Shown here in pieces: positions 23,909-35,400 of a stretch of DNA of 64,000 nt. Both the position numbers and the translations under genes were made by a program. The notes under the pieces are model-generated. The model saw only the letters and a list, made by a program, of their open reading frames with translations, had not been told where the DNA came from and did no database searches. Within the stretch, counting starts at the first letter, position 1, and each line of letters opens with the position of its first letter. The DNA lies in NCBI GenBank assembly GCA_007449985.2, contig VIIQ02000310.1, positions 1-64,000 of the forward strand. Direction: 5' to 3'. This DNA is from Desmodesmus armatus. Its lineage: Eukaryota; Chlorophyta; Chlorophyceae; Sphaeropleales; Scenedesmaceae.

Positions 23909-25926
23909 CTAGATGGCTACCTTCCTGCTGCTGTAATGAGCACTTTGCTGCTGCTGCTGCTGCTGTCCCTGCTGGCTGCTGCTCTGCGGCTGCCCGCCGT
24001 CTCTCGGCGGCTGCTGCTGCACAGCCTCCGAGCCTTCTTCCTGCTGCTGCTTCCAGGCTGGCGTGTGGTACCTCTTGTGAAGGTGCCGGTAGTGCTGGGC
24101 AAAAGCCTCGTTCTCCTTGGTGCACCGCAGAGTACCTGCAGCAGCAGCCGCAGCAGCAGCAGCACACCGCACACACCACTGTAAGCAAGCGCGCACCAGA
24201 GGCTTGAAGTCCAAAGATCATGCCTGCCTTACACACTGAACGCTGCTTTGCTGTGTACCACAGCCCTGCACGTCCCCAGCTAGCCCACCATCGCCTCCCA
24301 AAACTCCTCAGCTCCCCCCCCCCCCCCTCCCCCCATCCTCAGCTCGTTCCCCCTTCCCCCGTCCTCAGCTCCCCCCTCCCCTCCCCCCATCCTCAGCTCG
24401 TTCCCCCTTCCCCCCGTCCTCAGCTCCCCCCTCCCCCCCCCCCCATCCTCAGCTCCTCCCCCCTCCCCCCCCCCATCCTCAGCTACCCCCCCCCCCCCCC
24501 CCCCGCGTCCTCAGCTCCCCCCCCCCTCCCCCCGCCCCTCCCCCCCATCCTCAGCTCCTCCCCCCTTCCCCCCCCCCCCCCGTCCTCAGCTACTCCCTCC
24601 CGACATCCTCAGCTACATCTCCCCCCCAGCGTCCTCAGCTACCCCCCACCCCCAGCGCCTCAGCTACATCTCCCCCCCAGCGTCCTCAGCTACCCCCCAC
24701 CCCCAGGGCCTCAGCTACCCCACCTCCCACATCCTCAGCTACTCCACCATCCCCCTACCCCACCCATCCCCCCTGGAGCTTACTGCCACCAGCTGGCCAC
24801 AAACATACCCATAAGGCCCTCTCATGAAATGCGGAGCCCTGTCACTTACTGAGGTACATGTCCGCCATGGGGCTCAGGATGGCAGCAACGTAGAAAGGGC
24901 GCTCAGTCTGCACGAAAACATACGCCGCACGCACACATATACATGATTGTCCCAGTCGCCTACAGTCAGGCAGCTTACAGTGCAAGACAGCAGGGATGCA
25001 GCACTGCTGCCTGCACAACACCCGGCTGCAGATATCTGCCTCTGTCGGACACACAGTGTGGCGCTGCATATGCACCCTGGCTGTTGGCACACTACTGCCA
25101 CAGTGACGGACCACCGCAAGTCCTGCTCCCAAAATGATGTAACATAAGCATGCAGGTAGATGCATGACCTGTGCCACCAGCTGCGCAACACCAGCTGCCT
25201 CTGCTCAGGCCTGCTGCGATTGCAGTTTGTGTCCCGGGAGCTGTGCGTGGGGCCCAAGCTGTACTGCTGCATGGTAAGTCCTGCAGGACCCGCTGCTCGA
25301 AGCCACAGGGTGATCCTGTCACGCTAGGCCCGTCCCCAGGTCACCCACCTTGTACCGGAAGCAGATGGGTACTGTTAAGACAAGCCCACCTGCAGGCAGT
25401 GGCAGCCAACAACAAGCAATCACATGTTGGAGTCAATGAAACAGCAGAGTGATAGGTAATGTATTTTGTCTCCGTTCTTGCTAGCAGCATCAATTCAAGT
25501 CTGATGTAGAATCATTGCGTAAGAGCTTCATGCCCTTGTCACTCCAGAGTGACACTGCATTGCATGCAGCCTGCCAGGCAGCTATAGCTCGTGTGTGTGC
25601 TGCATGGACGCACCGATCGGGAAGTATTCTGCCAGGGGCTATAGCTTGGGTGTATGCTGTGTGGCTGCACCGATTGTGACGTATCCTGCCAGGCAGCTAC
25701 AGCTCGTGTATGCTGTGTGGCCGCACCGACTGTGGAATATCCTGTCAAGCAGGTAAAGCTCGTGTGTATGCTGCACGGCCGCACCTATCGTGAAATACCA
25801 TCCGTTCTGCTCCAAGCAGTAGTCCAGGTTGTTCCTGAGCTCCTTGCCCTTCTCGTCAAGGAAACCTGGGGGCAGGGCTTGCAAGACGCGAACCCCTCTG
25901 TCATCCTTGCTGCCTGCTACCCCCAT
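23909..25926 (-). CDS. Unrecognised small multi-exon protein
   Basis: Likely start is the ATG at 25926. Readable exon pieces are ~25926-25793 (GVRVLQALPPGFLDEKGKEL, LDYCLEQNGWYFT), ~25272-25170 (LGPTHSSRDTNCNRSRPEQ), ~24905-24850 (ERPFYVAAILSPMADMYLS) and ~24135-23909 (TLRCTKENEAFAQHYRHLH, then a Gln-rich tail to the stop). Donors gtaagt and gtgcgg are visible. A very short exon near 25360 is possible. I do not recognise the family; the conserved-looking blocks suggest a real protein of about 190-230 aa. It lies upstream of, and on the same strand as, the receiver-WD40 gene, separated by ~490 bases. Introns carry the 57-base repeat and the C-rich minisatellite. Confidence 0.45.
24309..24745. 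repeat. C-rich minisatellite with TCCTCAGCT words
   Basis: Roughly twenty units of a C-run followed by (A/G)TCCTCAGCT, with the length variation lying in the C-runs. On the minus strand it reads as G-runs broken by AGCTGAGGA. It fills one intron of the 23909-25926 gene. Confidence 0.88.
25571..25800. repeat. ~57-base tandem repeat, four units, spanning a splice donor
   Basis: Units begin CTGCCAGG(C)AGCTA and end with a copy of the exon end plus donor (minus strand: ...ACGAT.GGTGCGGCC). The unit nearest 25800 contains the actual donor of the NGWYFT exon; the other three are diverged copies downstream of it in the intron. Confidence 0.85.
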
Positions 25927-25999
25927 GGGCACCTGGTGCTGCTGATGGCTAGCACAGATGCACTTCTGGAATAGTGAGCTGATGTAGAAGGTGCTTTAT

Positions 26000-28536
26000 G
26001 TGGGCGTTTGACCTCCAATGAGTTGCTGCCTCTTGTCACAGCACTTTGACTGCTGCTGCTGCTGCTGCTGTGGGGTGATACTAGTGTGTCAGCGAGAGCT
26101 TCAGCTGTCACAACAGTGAATCAGAATGATAACAGATGAGGCAGGAGATTCGCTGAACTTGATCGATCAAGTTGACGAAGCATCAAAACTGCTGTTGGCA
26201 AGGAGTTTTTACATGACGAGTGAGCATGAACATGAAGTGACAACAGATGCTGGAAGTGGTGTGCAAGCTGCCAACATACTGGTCCATCAGCCACATCAGG
26301 GCCGCTTCCTTGCATGCACGGCAAAAAAATATCTGGTAGTACAACTCGATCAATTCCTGTAGGGAACAAAGTAACGTGCACCAGCTGGATGTGACGCCTC
26401 AGCAGCCCCAGCATGCAACACCTGCTGACTGGAGAAACTACACCAACCAGAACAGGCAGGGTGCAATTGGTGTGCGACCAGTAGGGAACAGCAAGCACAC
26501 TGCGCCACATGAGCCGCATCACACGGACACACCCTTGTAGTGTACAAAGCTGCAAGCCAGGCAGGCAAAAGGCGCCCCCTGGCTGCATTCCCAAACAAAG
26601 CCCGCAACTGCACATAGGCGTGCGGAACCCCTCCCTTTGACGGCTGCATTGTGCTGCTGCTTTAACTGTCAGCGGCAAGCACTTTGTACATTGTGGTTGC
26701 TGCGTAACATACAGCAGAGGATAAGGCTCCATACGAACTTCAACGAAAGTGCGCTAGGGCACACAACAAGGCACTTGCAGAATCAGGAGACACAGACAAG
26801 CACAAGCACAACACTGTTGGGAAACATAATGCAGCCCGGCCCCCAACCGCCAACAATGCAGCATACACATACACGGCTGTAGGGAAACCACACACCCACA
26901 CATAAGACCGACAAGCACCTAGCAACAGCACCAGCCACACAACATATGCACCATGCAACACACTCAAGGGGTGATCCCATGACTCAACATAGGGTCCTGA
27001 AAGAAGTGCCCACAAAGACGCCCAAAAAAAGCCAACCAACAAACTTATAGCCAGGTAACATCCCCACATCTTGCAGGGGCCCTAACCAAAAAAACCACCG
27101 CAACTGCCTCCCCATCCGCCTGCTCCAATTTTGTTGACACAGCGCCCTGCAGCTGCTGTCGTGTACAGGCTACCACACACATCATTAGCACTCTGTGTGC
27201 ACACATGGCAAACTGCACGAACAAGCGCCGGGACCCCGTGTAGATGCGACAAAGCCATATACAGGCAGCGGGGTTCTGGTGCTGCTGCCTTAACCCAGTC
27301 AAGCAGCAGCTCTACCCCGCTATCCCACTCGGTTAGACATCGGTAACAGCCATAAACACAGCTGCCACTCACTCTCTGAGCAATGGCACGGCATCACACA
27401 ATGGGTGAGACACCCGGAGAGAGCCAAACCTGCCGCGGGCTCTTGCTAGCTGCACAGCCGCCTGTGTGAATGTGGGCCCACGGGGGTTGCGAAAACCTCA
27501 GCAGGGCGTAAACCCTAGGCCCAGGCCGCATCCACTGCCACCCCTTTGCTCAACTCATGTCAAATGCACGACGACAACGCGCCAGTAAAACTGTGCCCGC
27601 CGCTGCCATTCAAACACCAGCACATGCACATCCCCTCTCGACCACAGAACAACCGGGTACTTGCTGGTAACACGGGCATGACACACACGTGCACATGTCT
27701 GCAGCAAGGACCGACACAACTCTCTTTGGGTTCTACCACCACCAAAGCACCCCACTGCCACCCTCTTGCGCATGCATATCATGACAATTGCGCATGCATA
27801 TTATGACAATTGCGCATGCATATCATGACAATTGCGCATGCATATCATGACAACAAGAGCTGTGCTGGCCTGAGCGGCAGCCTGCATGCGCCATAAAGAA
27901 GCTGATGTTGGCTTTTCACCGAACAAACTGCGACTGTATGGCCTCCTGAATAGTGTTACTGCCAGGGGGTCTGCAGACACCAAAAGCATACAGCCGCGGT
28001 CCAGCACATGCATAAACTTCCACCCCAGCCTGAACTCAGCAGGGGTGTTAGGCGATAGATGCGTGCGGAAGGGCCCGACAATGACCAGCACCAAACCCTG
28101 CCAAAGCAGCATATGCACCATTCGTCAGGGCTGCAGAAGCACAACCCTTGTGAGCTGAAAGAGGGCTGAAAACCACACTGCAGTCATCCTAAGCCTGTGC
28201 CCACCGCACAGCAGGCCTACAACATGTACGAGCCATAGCTACAGGCGCAGCAGGCCCACAACCGCACAGCAGGAACCAGCCGCAGCCACAGCTGCAGTAG
28301 CCATGTTCCCAAGGCCACAACAGCACCATACACCCTGCCTGGATTGCAGCTGGCAGGCATGACTGAACGAGCACGTGGCTGGCACTCAAATACCACAAAA
28401 CAGCACCAACCACTCTGCCTAAAATGCAGCAGGCAGGCACGAATGGACGACCAAAGCTGGCTGGGCATCAAATCACCACCAACTGACACCGCTGACAACA
28501 GACAGATGGCAGGCACGGACCGGTGTAGCTGGGCCT
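26000..28536. other. Gene-poor intergenic stretch
   Basis: No domain-bearing or spliceable frame was found. From ~26.7 kb the plus strand is again A+C skewed, as at 15.3-18.9 kb. It contains the 22-base tandem repeat at 27766-27853. The segment 28225-28345 is rich in GCAGCAGG/CCACAACAGC words. Confidence 0.45.
27766..27853. repeat. 22-base tandem repeat, four units
   Basis: Unit ttgcgcatgcatatcatgacaa, four copies with one C/T change in the second. Each unit holds the palindromic words gcatgc and atgcat. No gene overlaps it. Confidence 0.93.
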
Positions 28537-29392
28537 TCACACTGCATAGTTGCCCGGACGCACCCCCACTGTCAACCAGCAATCCCTGTAAGGACCGCTG
28601 CTGATGCGCTCCAGCACAAAAGTGAAGGTGTAGCACTGCATGTGACGCTCCCTGCTGCCATCTGTGCTGCTGCTGCTGCTGGTGGTGCGCTTTTTGCTGC
28701 TTGCGAGCACTTCGATGGCTTGCACGGCGCGGTTGGGTGTCCTGGAGGCGGGAAACACCTGCGGCATCCAGGGAATGCACGAGAGTGTGAGCATAGAGGT
28801 GCAGACTTGAGGTTTGGTTTTGGGGTTGGGATGGCCAGCCATACACACCATGCACACAGCCTGACACCCCCAATCATGGTAGCATTGTGCTGAAGGAAGC
28901 TTTGCTGACCATGAGACAGCCTCCTCTACGGTAGTCAGTACAAGCAATGCTTGGCAGCTCAAGGGCCGCCCAATGTTGGCCGCCTTGATTTGACGATGCC
29001 AGTTTGACAGACATGCCCTATTGCCAGATCAGGATCCATGATGTGTCCGGTCATATAATACTTACCATGTTGCCACAAGCCCTCCAGCTGTCACAGCCCA
29101 GTAGAGGTGCATACGTGCTGGAGTGAAGTTCAGCTGCAAACTCCTGTGGTGTCAACCACACCTCCCGAGCACCCCCCCCCCCAAAAAACATAACCCACAC
29201 ACCGCCCCCCCCCCCTCTCCCCCCCCCCCCCCCCCCCCGGGGCCTGCCATGCTGCTCACCATGTTGCCGCATGCCCTCCAGCTATCACAGCCCAGTAGAG
29301 GTGCATATGTGCTGGAGTGAAGCTCAGCTGCAAACTCCTGTGGTGTCAACCACACCTCCCGAGCTCCCCAGCTACGCACCCGCGTCTGGCTA

Positions 29393-29433
<41 letters not shown>

Positions 29434-29464
29434 GCCACCGTCACTGCTGCCACTACTGCTGCCA

Positions 29465-29521
<57 letters not shown>

Positions 29522-30820
29522 GCCTTGCTGCTGGTGCTGCCGCGCCTGTTGAAGCGTGGGGTGGGTAGGGGGATGCTTGTGCTGGCGTCAATGCCGCCTT
29601 GGAGGGCTGCTGCTGCGACAAGCTCCTCACACTGATACGGCTTGGCAAAGGCCAGCTGCAATGAAATGCAGCGAGATGCAGATGCAACAGATGGGTGTGG
29701 AGTCAGCATGGGTGCATGTATACGAGGCACTGGTGAGGACCTCGGCCATCAATTCTGGAGTCCGCATGTGTACACCTGCGTCCAGCTCAAGCCAGCCGTT
29801 GAGCCACAGTGCATCCATCTGTGCTGCCACTACTGCAGTGCTGCTCCCGTCCCTAACCCACCCGCATACCCCCCCCCCCAAACCAACAATCAAGACATTC
29901 CCAGCGGGGCACTCACCGCCGTGTGCACGCCTGCGTCCGGCTCGGGCCAGTCGTTGATCTGCAGTGCATCCATCTGTGCCGCCACTGCTGCAGTGGGTGG
30001 CTCCAGGGGGCTGGGCCTCCTGTGCTGCAGGGGGGCCTTCAGGGAGAGGGCATTGATGTGCTGCGCGAATTCAGATGCCAGCTGGTCTCCCCCATCTGCA
30101 CAGAAAGAGTTGAATGCAAGTGGTTGAGAGTGAGGAAGTGACGTGAGGAACGAAAACAGTGGACAAAGCCTGCATGCAAAGGATGGCTCAGATTGTGGTT
30201 GCCTCAATGAGGCAAGTGCGCGCAGATTGAGGGACCCGTTGTCAGGAAGCACCACCTCGGGGGGATGTGGTGTTAACTGAGACCCCTGACTCCCATCTGC
30301 TACTGTCGCTGCTGGTAAGAGTGCAGCCCCTGAAGGTGGTGGTTGCCTTTCAGGCGGCAGAATCAGTGCCCGAACCTCACAGGCAGTCTGCAGATCTCTA
30401 CTTGGATCCTGCTGCTTATCGGCCTGGTGTGATCCCACTGCGTATGGTCCAGAAACTGCATGCCTTAATGCATCACGTGTCTGCTGCACACCACCTGCTG
30501 CTCCTGCCGATTGCAAAACTGGCTCCGTGGGTGGCTTCATAGGTGCATTGACCCAACACAAGCAGATTGCGCAGCTGCTGCTTCCATAGCTGCAACATAC
30601 ACGCCATGTTCACAAGGTATGATAACACTGACTGCTCACCGACATCCTGCAGGCCTCCTTGATCCATGAATGCTTGGGAGCGCTGTAGCCGTGGGACTTG
30701 CTCCCTCCTGTGCCGGGGTAGGTGCACAGGGCATGCCTGCGGCCTCTGCTGCTGTTTGCTGGCCATAAATGGCTGCGAGGTGTTACGCATGGCTGGTGTG
30801 GTGCACTGGAAGCACCTCAT
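28537..30820 (-). CDS. Unrecognised multi-exon protein, divergent from ENY2
   Basis: The ATG at 30820 opens MRCFQCTTPAMRNTSQPF..., with a donor near 30643. Next comes a long exon, ~30587-29919 (open for ~220 codons, including DQLASEFAQHINALSLKA and AVAAQMDALQINDWPEPDAG). It is followed by ~29655-29255 (KPYQCEELVAAAALQGGID, poly-Ser, then GAREVWLTPQEFAAELHSST) and a last exon, ~28755-28537 (NRAVQAIEVLASSKK, QCYTFTFVLERISSGPYRDC, WLTVGVRP). The C-terminal block resembles the uncharacterised NTF2-like/DUF4864 type in length and in the F.L.....GP...CW...GVR pattern, but that is a weak recollection. Echoes lie at 29775-29850 and 29060-29165. Confidence 0.5.
29395..29517. repeat. Two CTG tracts encoding poly-Ser
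   Basis: CTG runs at 29395-29431 and 29466-29517, separated by imperfect CTG/CCG triplets, inside the minus-strand exon (read as AGC, Ser). Confidence 0.9.
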
Positions 30821-31166
30821 CTTGCTGTACACGCACGCCCTACTGCTGAACAGATGGCTAGGATCAGCAGAGCACAGACAACAGCCTGGAGAGCGCCAGC
30901 GTTTGTCGAGGGACTGGCGGTGTACAACGAAGAAAGAAAGTTGCGGAGAGAGTCGACACCGCTGCTAAAAGCTTCCTTGGAGGGCGATGACGTTGCGAAA
31001 CAAATATGTGAGGGAATCGTAAGAGAAAGAGGAGATTGTGATGTGATGTATACTGGGAACGTTTGAGAGACGGATTGTCGTTGGTTGTGAACGTGCCTGC
31101 GCTTTGCTTGCATTCTACCTCCGTCTGATCTGCTGCCTCAGTAACACACATGTGCCCAGCAGGAAA
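30821..31166. promoter_or_regulatory. Divergent intergenic promoter region
   Basis: 346 bases between the start codons of the minus-strand gene at 30820 and ENY2 at 31167. It must hold both promoters and 5' UTRs. No clear TATA box is seen. Confidence 0.5.
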
Positions 31167-31810
31167 ATGAGCGCAGAAAGTGACCTAGAGGCGAAGATCA
31201 GGCATCATGTAGGTATCATGCCCTCATGACCTCAGCAGCAGCCGTGAGGAGTCTATCTTGCAGCTGTCAGGCTGAAACTGCTGCTGTACGCAACCTCTTG
31301 CCCCCTCCTGCCCATAGCTGATCCACTCTGGAGAGCGTGAGAGGCTGAAGCAGCTGCTGAGAGACAAGCTGACGGAGTGTGGCTGGAGGGACGAGGTCAA
31401 GCAACGCTGCAGAGGTGTGTGCTGGCGCAAGCAACATGCCTTCACTGGATGAGACAGGGCGGCAGAGTCCTGCAAGGGGCAGCCATGACAGCAGGTTTGG
31501 GAGAAGAAGCAGTGCAGCAGCAGCAGCAGCAGCATCCAGCATCAGCGCGCGTGAGTTTCTGTGTACCCACAGACCCTCGCCCTCACCACTGCCTTTGCAA
31601 CCCCCCACCCCAACCCCCATACACACGTACAACTCATGTGTCAACACCCACCCTCTCTCTGCTGCAGAGTACCTGGCCAGCCGTGGGCCTGAGAATGTAA
31701 CAGCAGACGAGATAGTGCGCCACGTGCGGCCCGAGGGGCGTGCCGCAGTCCCAGACAACGTTAAGGCCGAGCTGCTCACACGCATCAAGGCATTCATACT
31801 GCAGCTCTGA
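31167..31810 (+). CDS. ENY2: ENY2/SUS1 transcription and mRNA-export factor
   Basis: Three exons, 31167-31208, 31318-31414 and 31668-31810, join in phase to 93 aa, the usual ENY2/Sus1 length. Family blocks: [20 protein letters not shown], then EVKQRCREYL, then [20 protein letters not shown] and a C-terminal helix ending [11 protein letters not shown]2 is shared by the SAGA histone H2B deubiquitinase module and the TREX-2 export complex in the nucleus. The short all-helical protein is complete, and no echo is seen in its introns. The start is the first ATG and gives a family-typical acidic N-terminal helix. Confidence 0.93.
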
Positions 31811-32415
31811 CCACCCACAGCCTCCGCTGTAGCTGCACCCCCCTGCAGCTTCAGGATCATCCTGCAGCAGCAGCAACCCTGTCAGCCCCTGCAGCCTACT
31901 GCAGTCTCTGCTGGGGCCCCAATAGCAGCTCTCAGCAACCCCCGCAGTCTCTCGTCCTGCTGCTTTAGGACTTTACAGCAGCAGCAGCAGCCAGCCTGTC
32001 AGCGCCTGCAGCACACTGCAGACCCTGCTGGGGTCTTGAGTTTGAGGTTGAAAAAGTTCACTAGTCAGCCTGCAGGAGTCTCTGCTGCAGGCGTCAGCAC
32101 CTGCAGCCCCCTGCGGGAGCCTGCAGCTGCCAGCTTCCATTGCTGCAGCTGCCAGCCTTTCCAGCCCGCAGCCCAGCCCCTGTACAGCCTGCAGGGCAGG
32201 CTGCTGCAGCCCTCCCTCCTCTCCTCCTCCCTTGTCCTCTGCATAAGCACAGCCACACATTAGGCAGGTCCAGCAGCAACCCAGCCTCCAATAGCCGCCA
32301 GCACTTCCGTTGCAGCAGCAGGAGCAGCCGCAGCCGCTGTCGCAGCAGCAGCAGCCGCAGCCGCCGCTAGCAGCCGCCGCAGCCGTCGCTAGCAGCAGCC
32401 GCTGCAGCCGCCGCC
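31811..32415. other. Intergenic, CTG/CAG- and GCC-rich
   Basis: About 600 bases between ENY2 and RMC1 with repeated CTGCAGC words and, at 32320-32410, GCAGCAGCAGCCGC triplets ahead of the RMC1 ATG. No gene seen; probably the ENY2 3' UTR and the RMC1 promoter and leader. Confidence 0.5.
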
Positions 32416-35400
32416 ATGGGCAGTACTGCCCACGTGTACCTCCTGGAGTTGGGTCCTGAGCTGTCTCATGAGGAGGTGCAGCACCTGTCATATGACGATC
32501 CCAGCCAGCAGCTGCTGGTGGTGAAGGGGGGACACGTGTTTGCGTATGATGTCAGCGGGGGACGGCCTGCAGGGCACAGCAGCTTGAAGTGGATGTACCC
32601 GCTGCAGGTGCGCGGGGGTTGGGTGTGTGTCAGCACAGGGATTAATGTGTGTGTTTGGGGGGGGGGGTAGAGGTGTGGTGTGTGTGTGTGTGTAGACACA
32701 GGGAGTGTGGGGGGGGGGGGTCTGAGCTGTCCCATGAGGAGGTGCAGCACCTGTCATATGACGATCCCAGCCAGCAGCTGCTGGTGGTGAAGGGGGGACA
32801 CGTGTTTGCGTATGATGTCAGCGGGGGACGGCCTGCAGGGCACAGCAGCTTGAAGTGGATGTACCCGCTGCAGGTGCGCGGGGGTTGGGTGTGTGTCAGC
32901 ACAGGGATTAATGTGTGTGTTTGGGGGGGGTAGAGGTGTGGTGTGTGTGTGTGTGTGTAGACACAGGGAGTGTGGGGGGGGGGGGTCTGAGCTGTCCCAT
33001 GAGGAGGTGCAGCACCTGTCATATGACGATCCCAGCCAGCAGCTGCTGGTGGTGAAGGGGGGACACGTGTTTGCGTATGATGTCAGCGGGGGACGGCCTG
33101 CAGGGCACAGCAGCTTGAAGTGGATGTACCCGCTGCAGGTGTGTGGGGGTTGCGGGGTGGGGGTGGGCGGGGGCAGCTGGTGGTAAGGGGGGGGGGGCAT
33201 GTGTTTGCATATGATGTGGGGGGTGCGCGGGGGGGGGGGGGGGTGAGTTGTCCCATGAGGACCTGCCTGTCATATGACGATCCCAGCCAGCAGCTGCTGG
33301 TGGTGAAGAACACGTGTTTGCGTATGATGTCAGCGGGGGACGGCCGGCAGGGCACAGCAGCCTGAAGTGGATGTACCCGCTGCAGGTGCGTGGGAGGGTT
33401 GAAGAAGGGGGGGGGGGCAATGTCGAGGTGAAGGGGGGAGGGAGGTGGAGGGGGAAGGGCGGGGGGGTGGACCCACAGCCTCTGCAACCTCAAGTGGATG
33501 TTCCCGCTGCAGGTGCCTGGGCGGGGCTGAATGCACAGAAGTGCCAGGCAGAATGCACACTTGCTGCGACTGCTGCGCTAGGCAGTCGACCTGCGCCAGG
33601 GGGCAATGCTTTGTCAACAGCATGCTTCACTCCCGCGCCCCTTCAATCTTGCCAACCCTGAGACCCAATTGGGAAGTTGGTTTGTCAATCAGCCCATTGC
33701 TGCGCTGCCCCCCCCCTTTCCCCCTACACTGCATTGAACATCGCAGGAGGGTCCTCCCGTCATCGCCCTACGCCCCTCCCTTGACAACCGCATCTTGGCC
33801 CTGCAGCGGGGCCCTGCATTGCTGGAACTTGTCGATCTGGCCAGCGGGATGTGCTTCGTGCACAGCTGACCTTACTTGCTCCCCCTGCCCCCCAATCCCA
33901 CAAGCCTAGAGACACAGCAGCCCCCCCCCTCAAGGTTTGCTGATGCCCCCCCCCCCCCCCCGCATGCGCATTAACTCATATCGCAGGAGGGTCCTCCTGT
34001 CATCGCTCTACGCCCTTCCCTCGACAACCGCATGTTGGCCCTACAGCGTGGCCCCGCATTGCTGGAACTGGTCGACTTGGCCAGCGGGATGTGCTTCGTG
34101 CACAGCACGCACCTAGGGCGCGGCTCAATCCTGACATTTTTCTTCACTGATGCACCCGATACGGACTTCGTGGTGGTCACGACACGCGCTGTGGAGCTGA
34201 ACCAATTCGCAGAGAGGTGGGTGGGTCGAGAGGGGCCCTTCTGCTGAGGGGTGGTCCCGCTTCAGCGGGGCTCCGGGGAGGGCAGGGCTGCGCTGCAGGT
34301 TAGTAATGCGGGGTCAGGGGGTGTGGGGGTGGTGTGGGAGGGGGGGAGAGCTTGTCAGCCTGGCCAGCAGATCGTGCTTTGTGCACAGCACCCACTTCGG
34401 GCGGGGGTCAATTCTGACGTCCTTTACTGATGCGCCTGATACGGATTTTGTGGTGGTCGCGACACGCGCTGTGGAGCTGAACCAGTTTGCAGAGAGGTGG
34501 GTAGGGGTAGAGGGGCTGCCGTCTCGGGGGGGGGGGCAGGGGAAGGGTGTGTGACTGCTTTGCGGAGTGGGGGGTGGGGTGGGAAAGGTGTCCCTTTTGC
34601 GCCAAGCATTGCATGTGCATGTTTTCAGTTGCGTGAGTAACTGCGATCACAGACAATCCATCATGGACCCCCCCCCCTAAGTGCCCAATGGTGTTTGCTT
34701 GTGCAGGCGTCAGGGTCTGCGTTGAGCGAGTGCGGCTGCAGGCAGCATGGGCACGCTACTGCCATGAGACACACATGCCTTGTTCCCCTGTCCATGCTCC
34801 TGCTGGCGATGGGGCTGTTGCCACATGCCCGCGTTCACCACCCCTCTCCCCTTGTCAATCAAGTTATATCCTTGCCATGTCCACCAGAAAGTGCCTCTCA
34901 CCCCCTCTCACCCCCCCCCCCCGCCCGCCCGCCCGCCCGCCCCCAACACTTCCAAATCTGCAGGCGTCAGGGTTTGCGTTGTCGCGAGCGAGTGCGGCTT
35001 CAGGCGGCCTGGGCGCGCTACACCCATGAGACACGCATGGTGGTGGTGGGCGCTGCCGCTGCCCCCCGCTCGGCACTGGCCGCCTGGCAGTTTGCCAGCC
35101 ACGGCATCGTGCACATCCCACTGTTTGAACTGCAGGTGCGGTGCGAGTAGAGGGGGGGAGTGCTGCTGAAGAATTGCCACGCATCGTCACCATAATGCCT
35201 TGGTAACAGGGCTGGAATACACACTGGCTGACAGCTTCGCACACGACCATGATGTGACATGTGACAGCTACTCGCACCACCATCATGTGACATGTGTGTC
35301 TGTTGTCGTACATGTCACCAATTTGCAGGGCTTGCTCCCTGCTTCTGCAGCTATGCGGCAGTTCCTGCCATCCACACCCGCTGCTGCTGCTGCTGCCGCC

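Noticed and set aside
24780..24800. Third SINE copy (ccaccagctggccacaaac)
   Set aside because: Only ~15 bases resemble the SINE body; no tail, no flanking duplication.
26740..27069. Hydrophobic minus-strand ORF resembling a membrane protein
   Set aside because: Lies in the second skewed island; hydrophobicity follows from T/G-rich codons and no family pattern is present.
30722..31066. Plus-strand 114-codon ORF between the divergent gene and ENY2
   Set aside because: It overlaps exon 1 of the minus-strand gene, has no domain or start context, and covers what should be the shared promoter and leaders.
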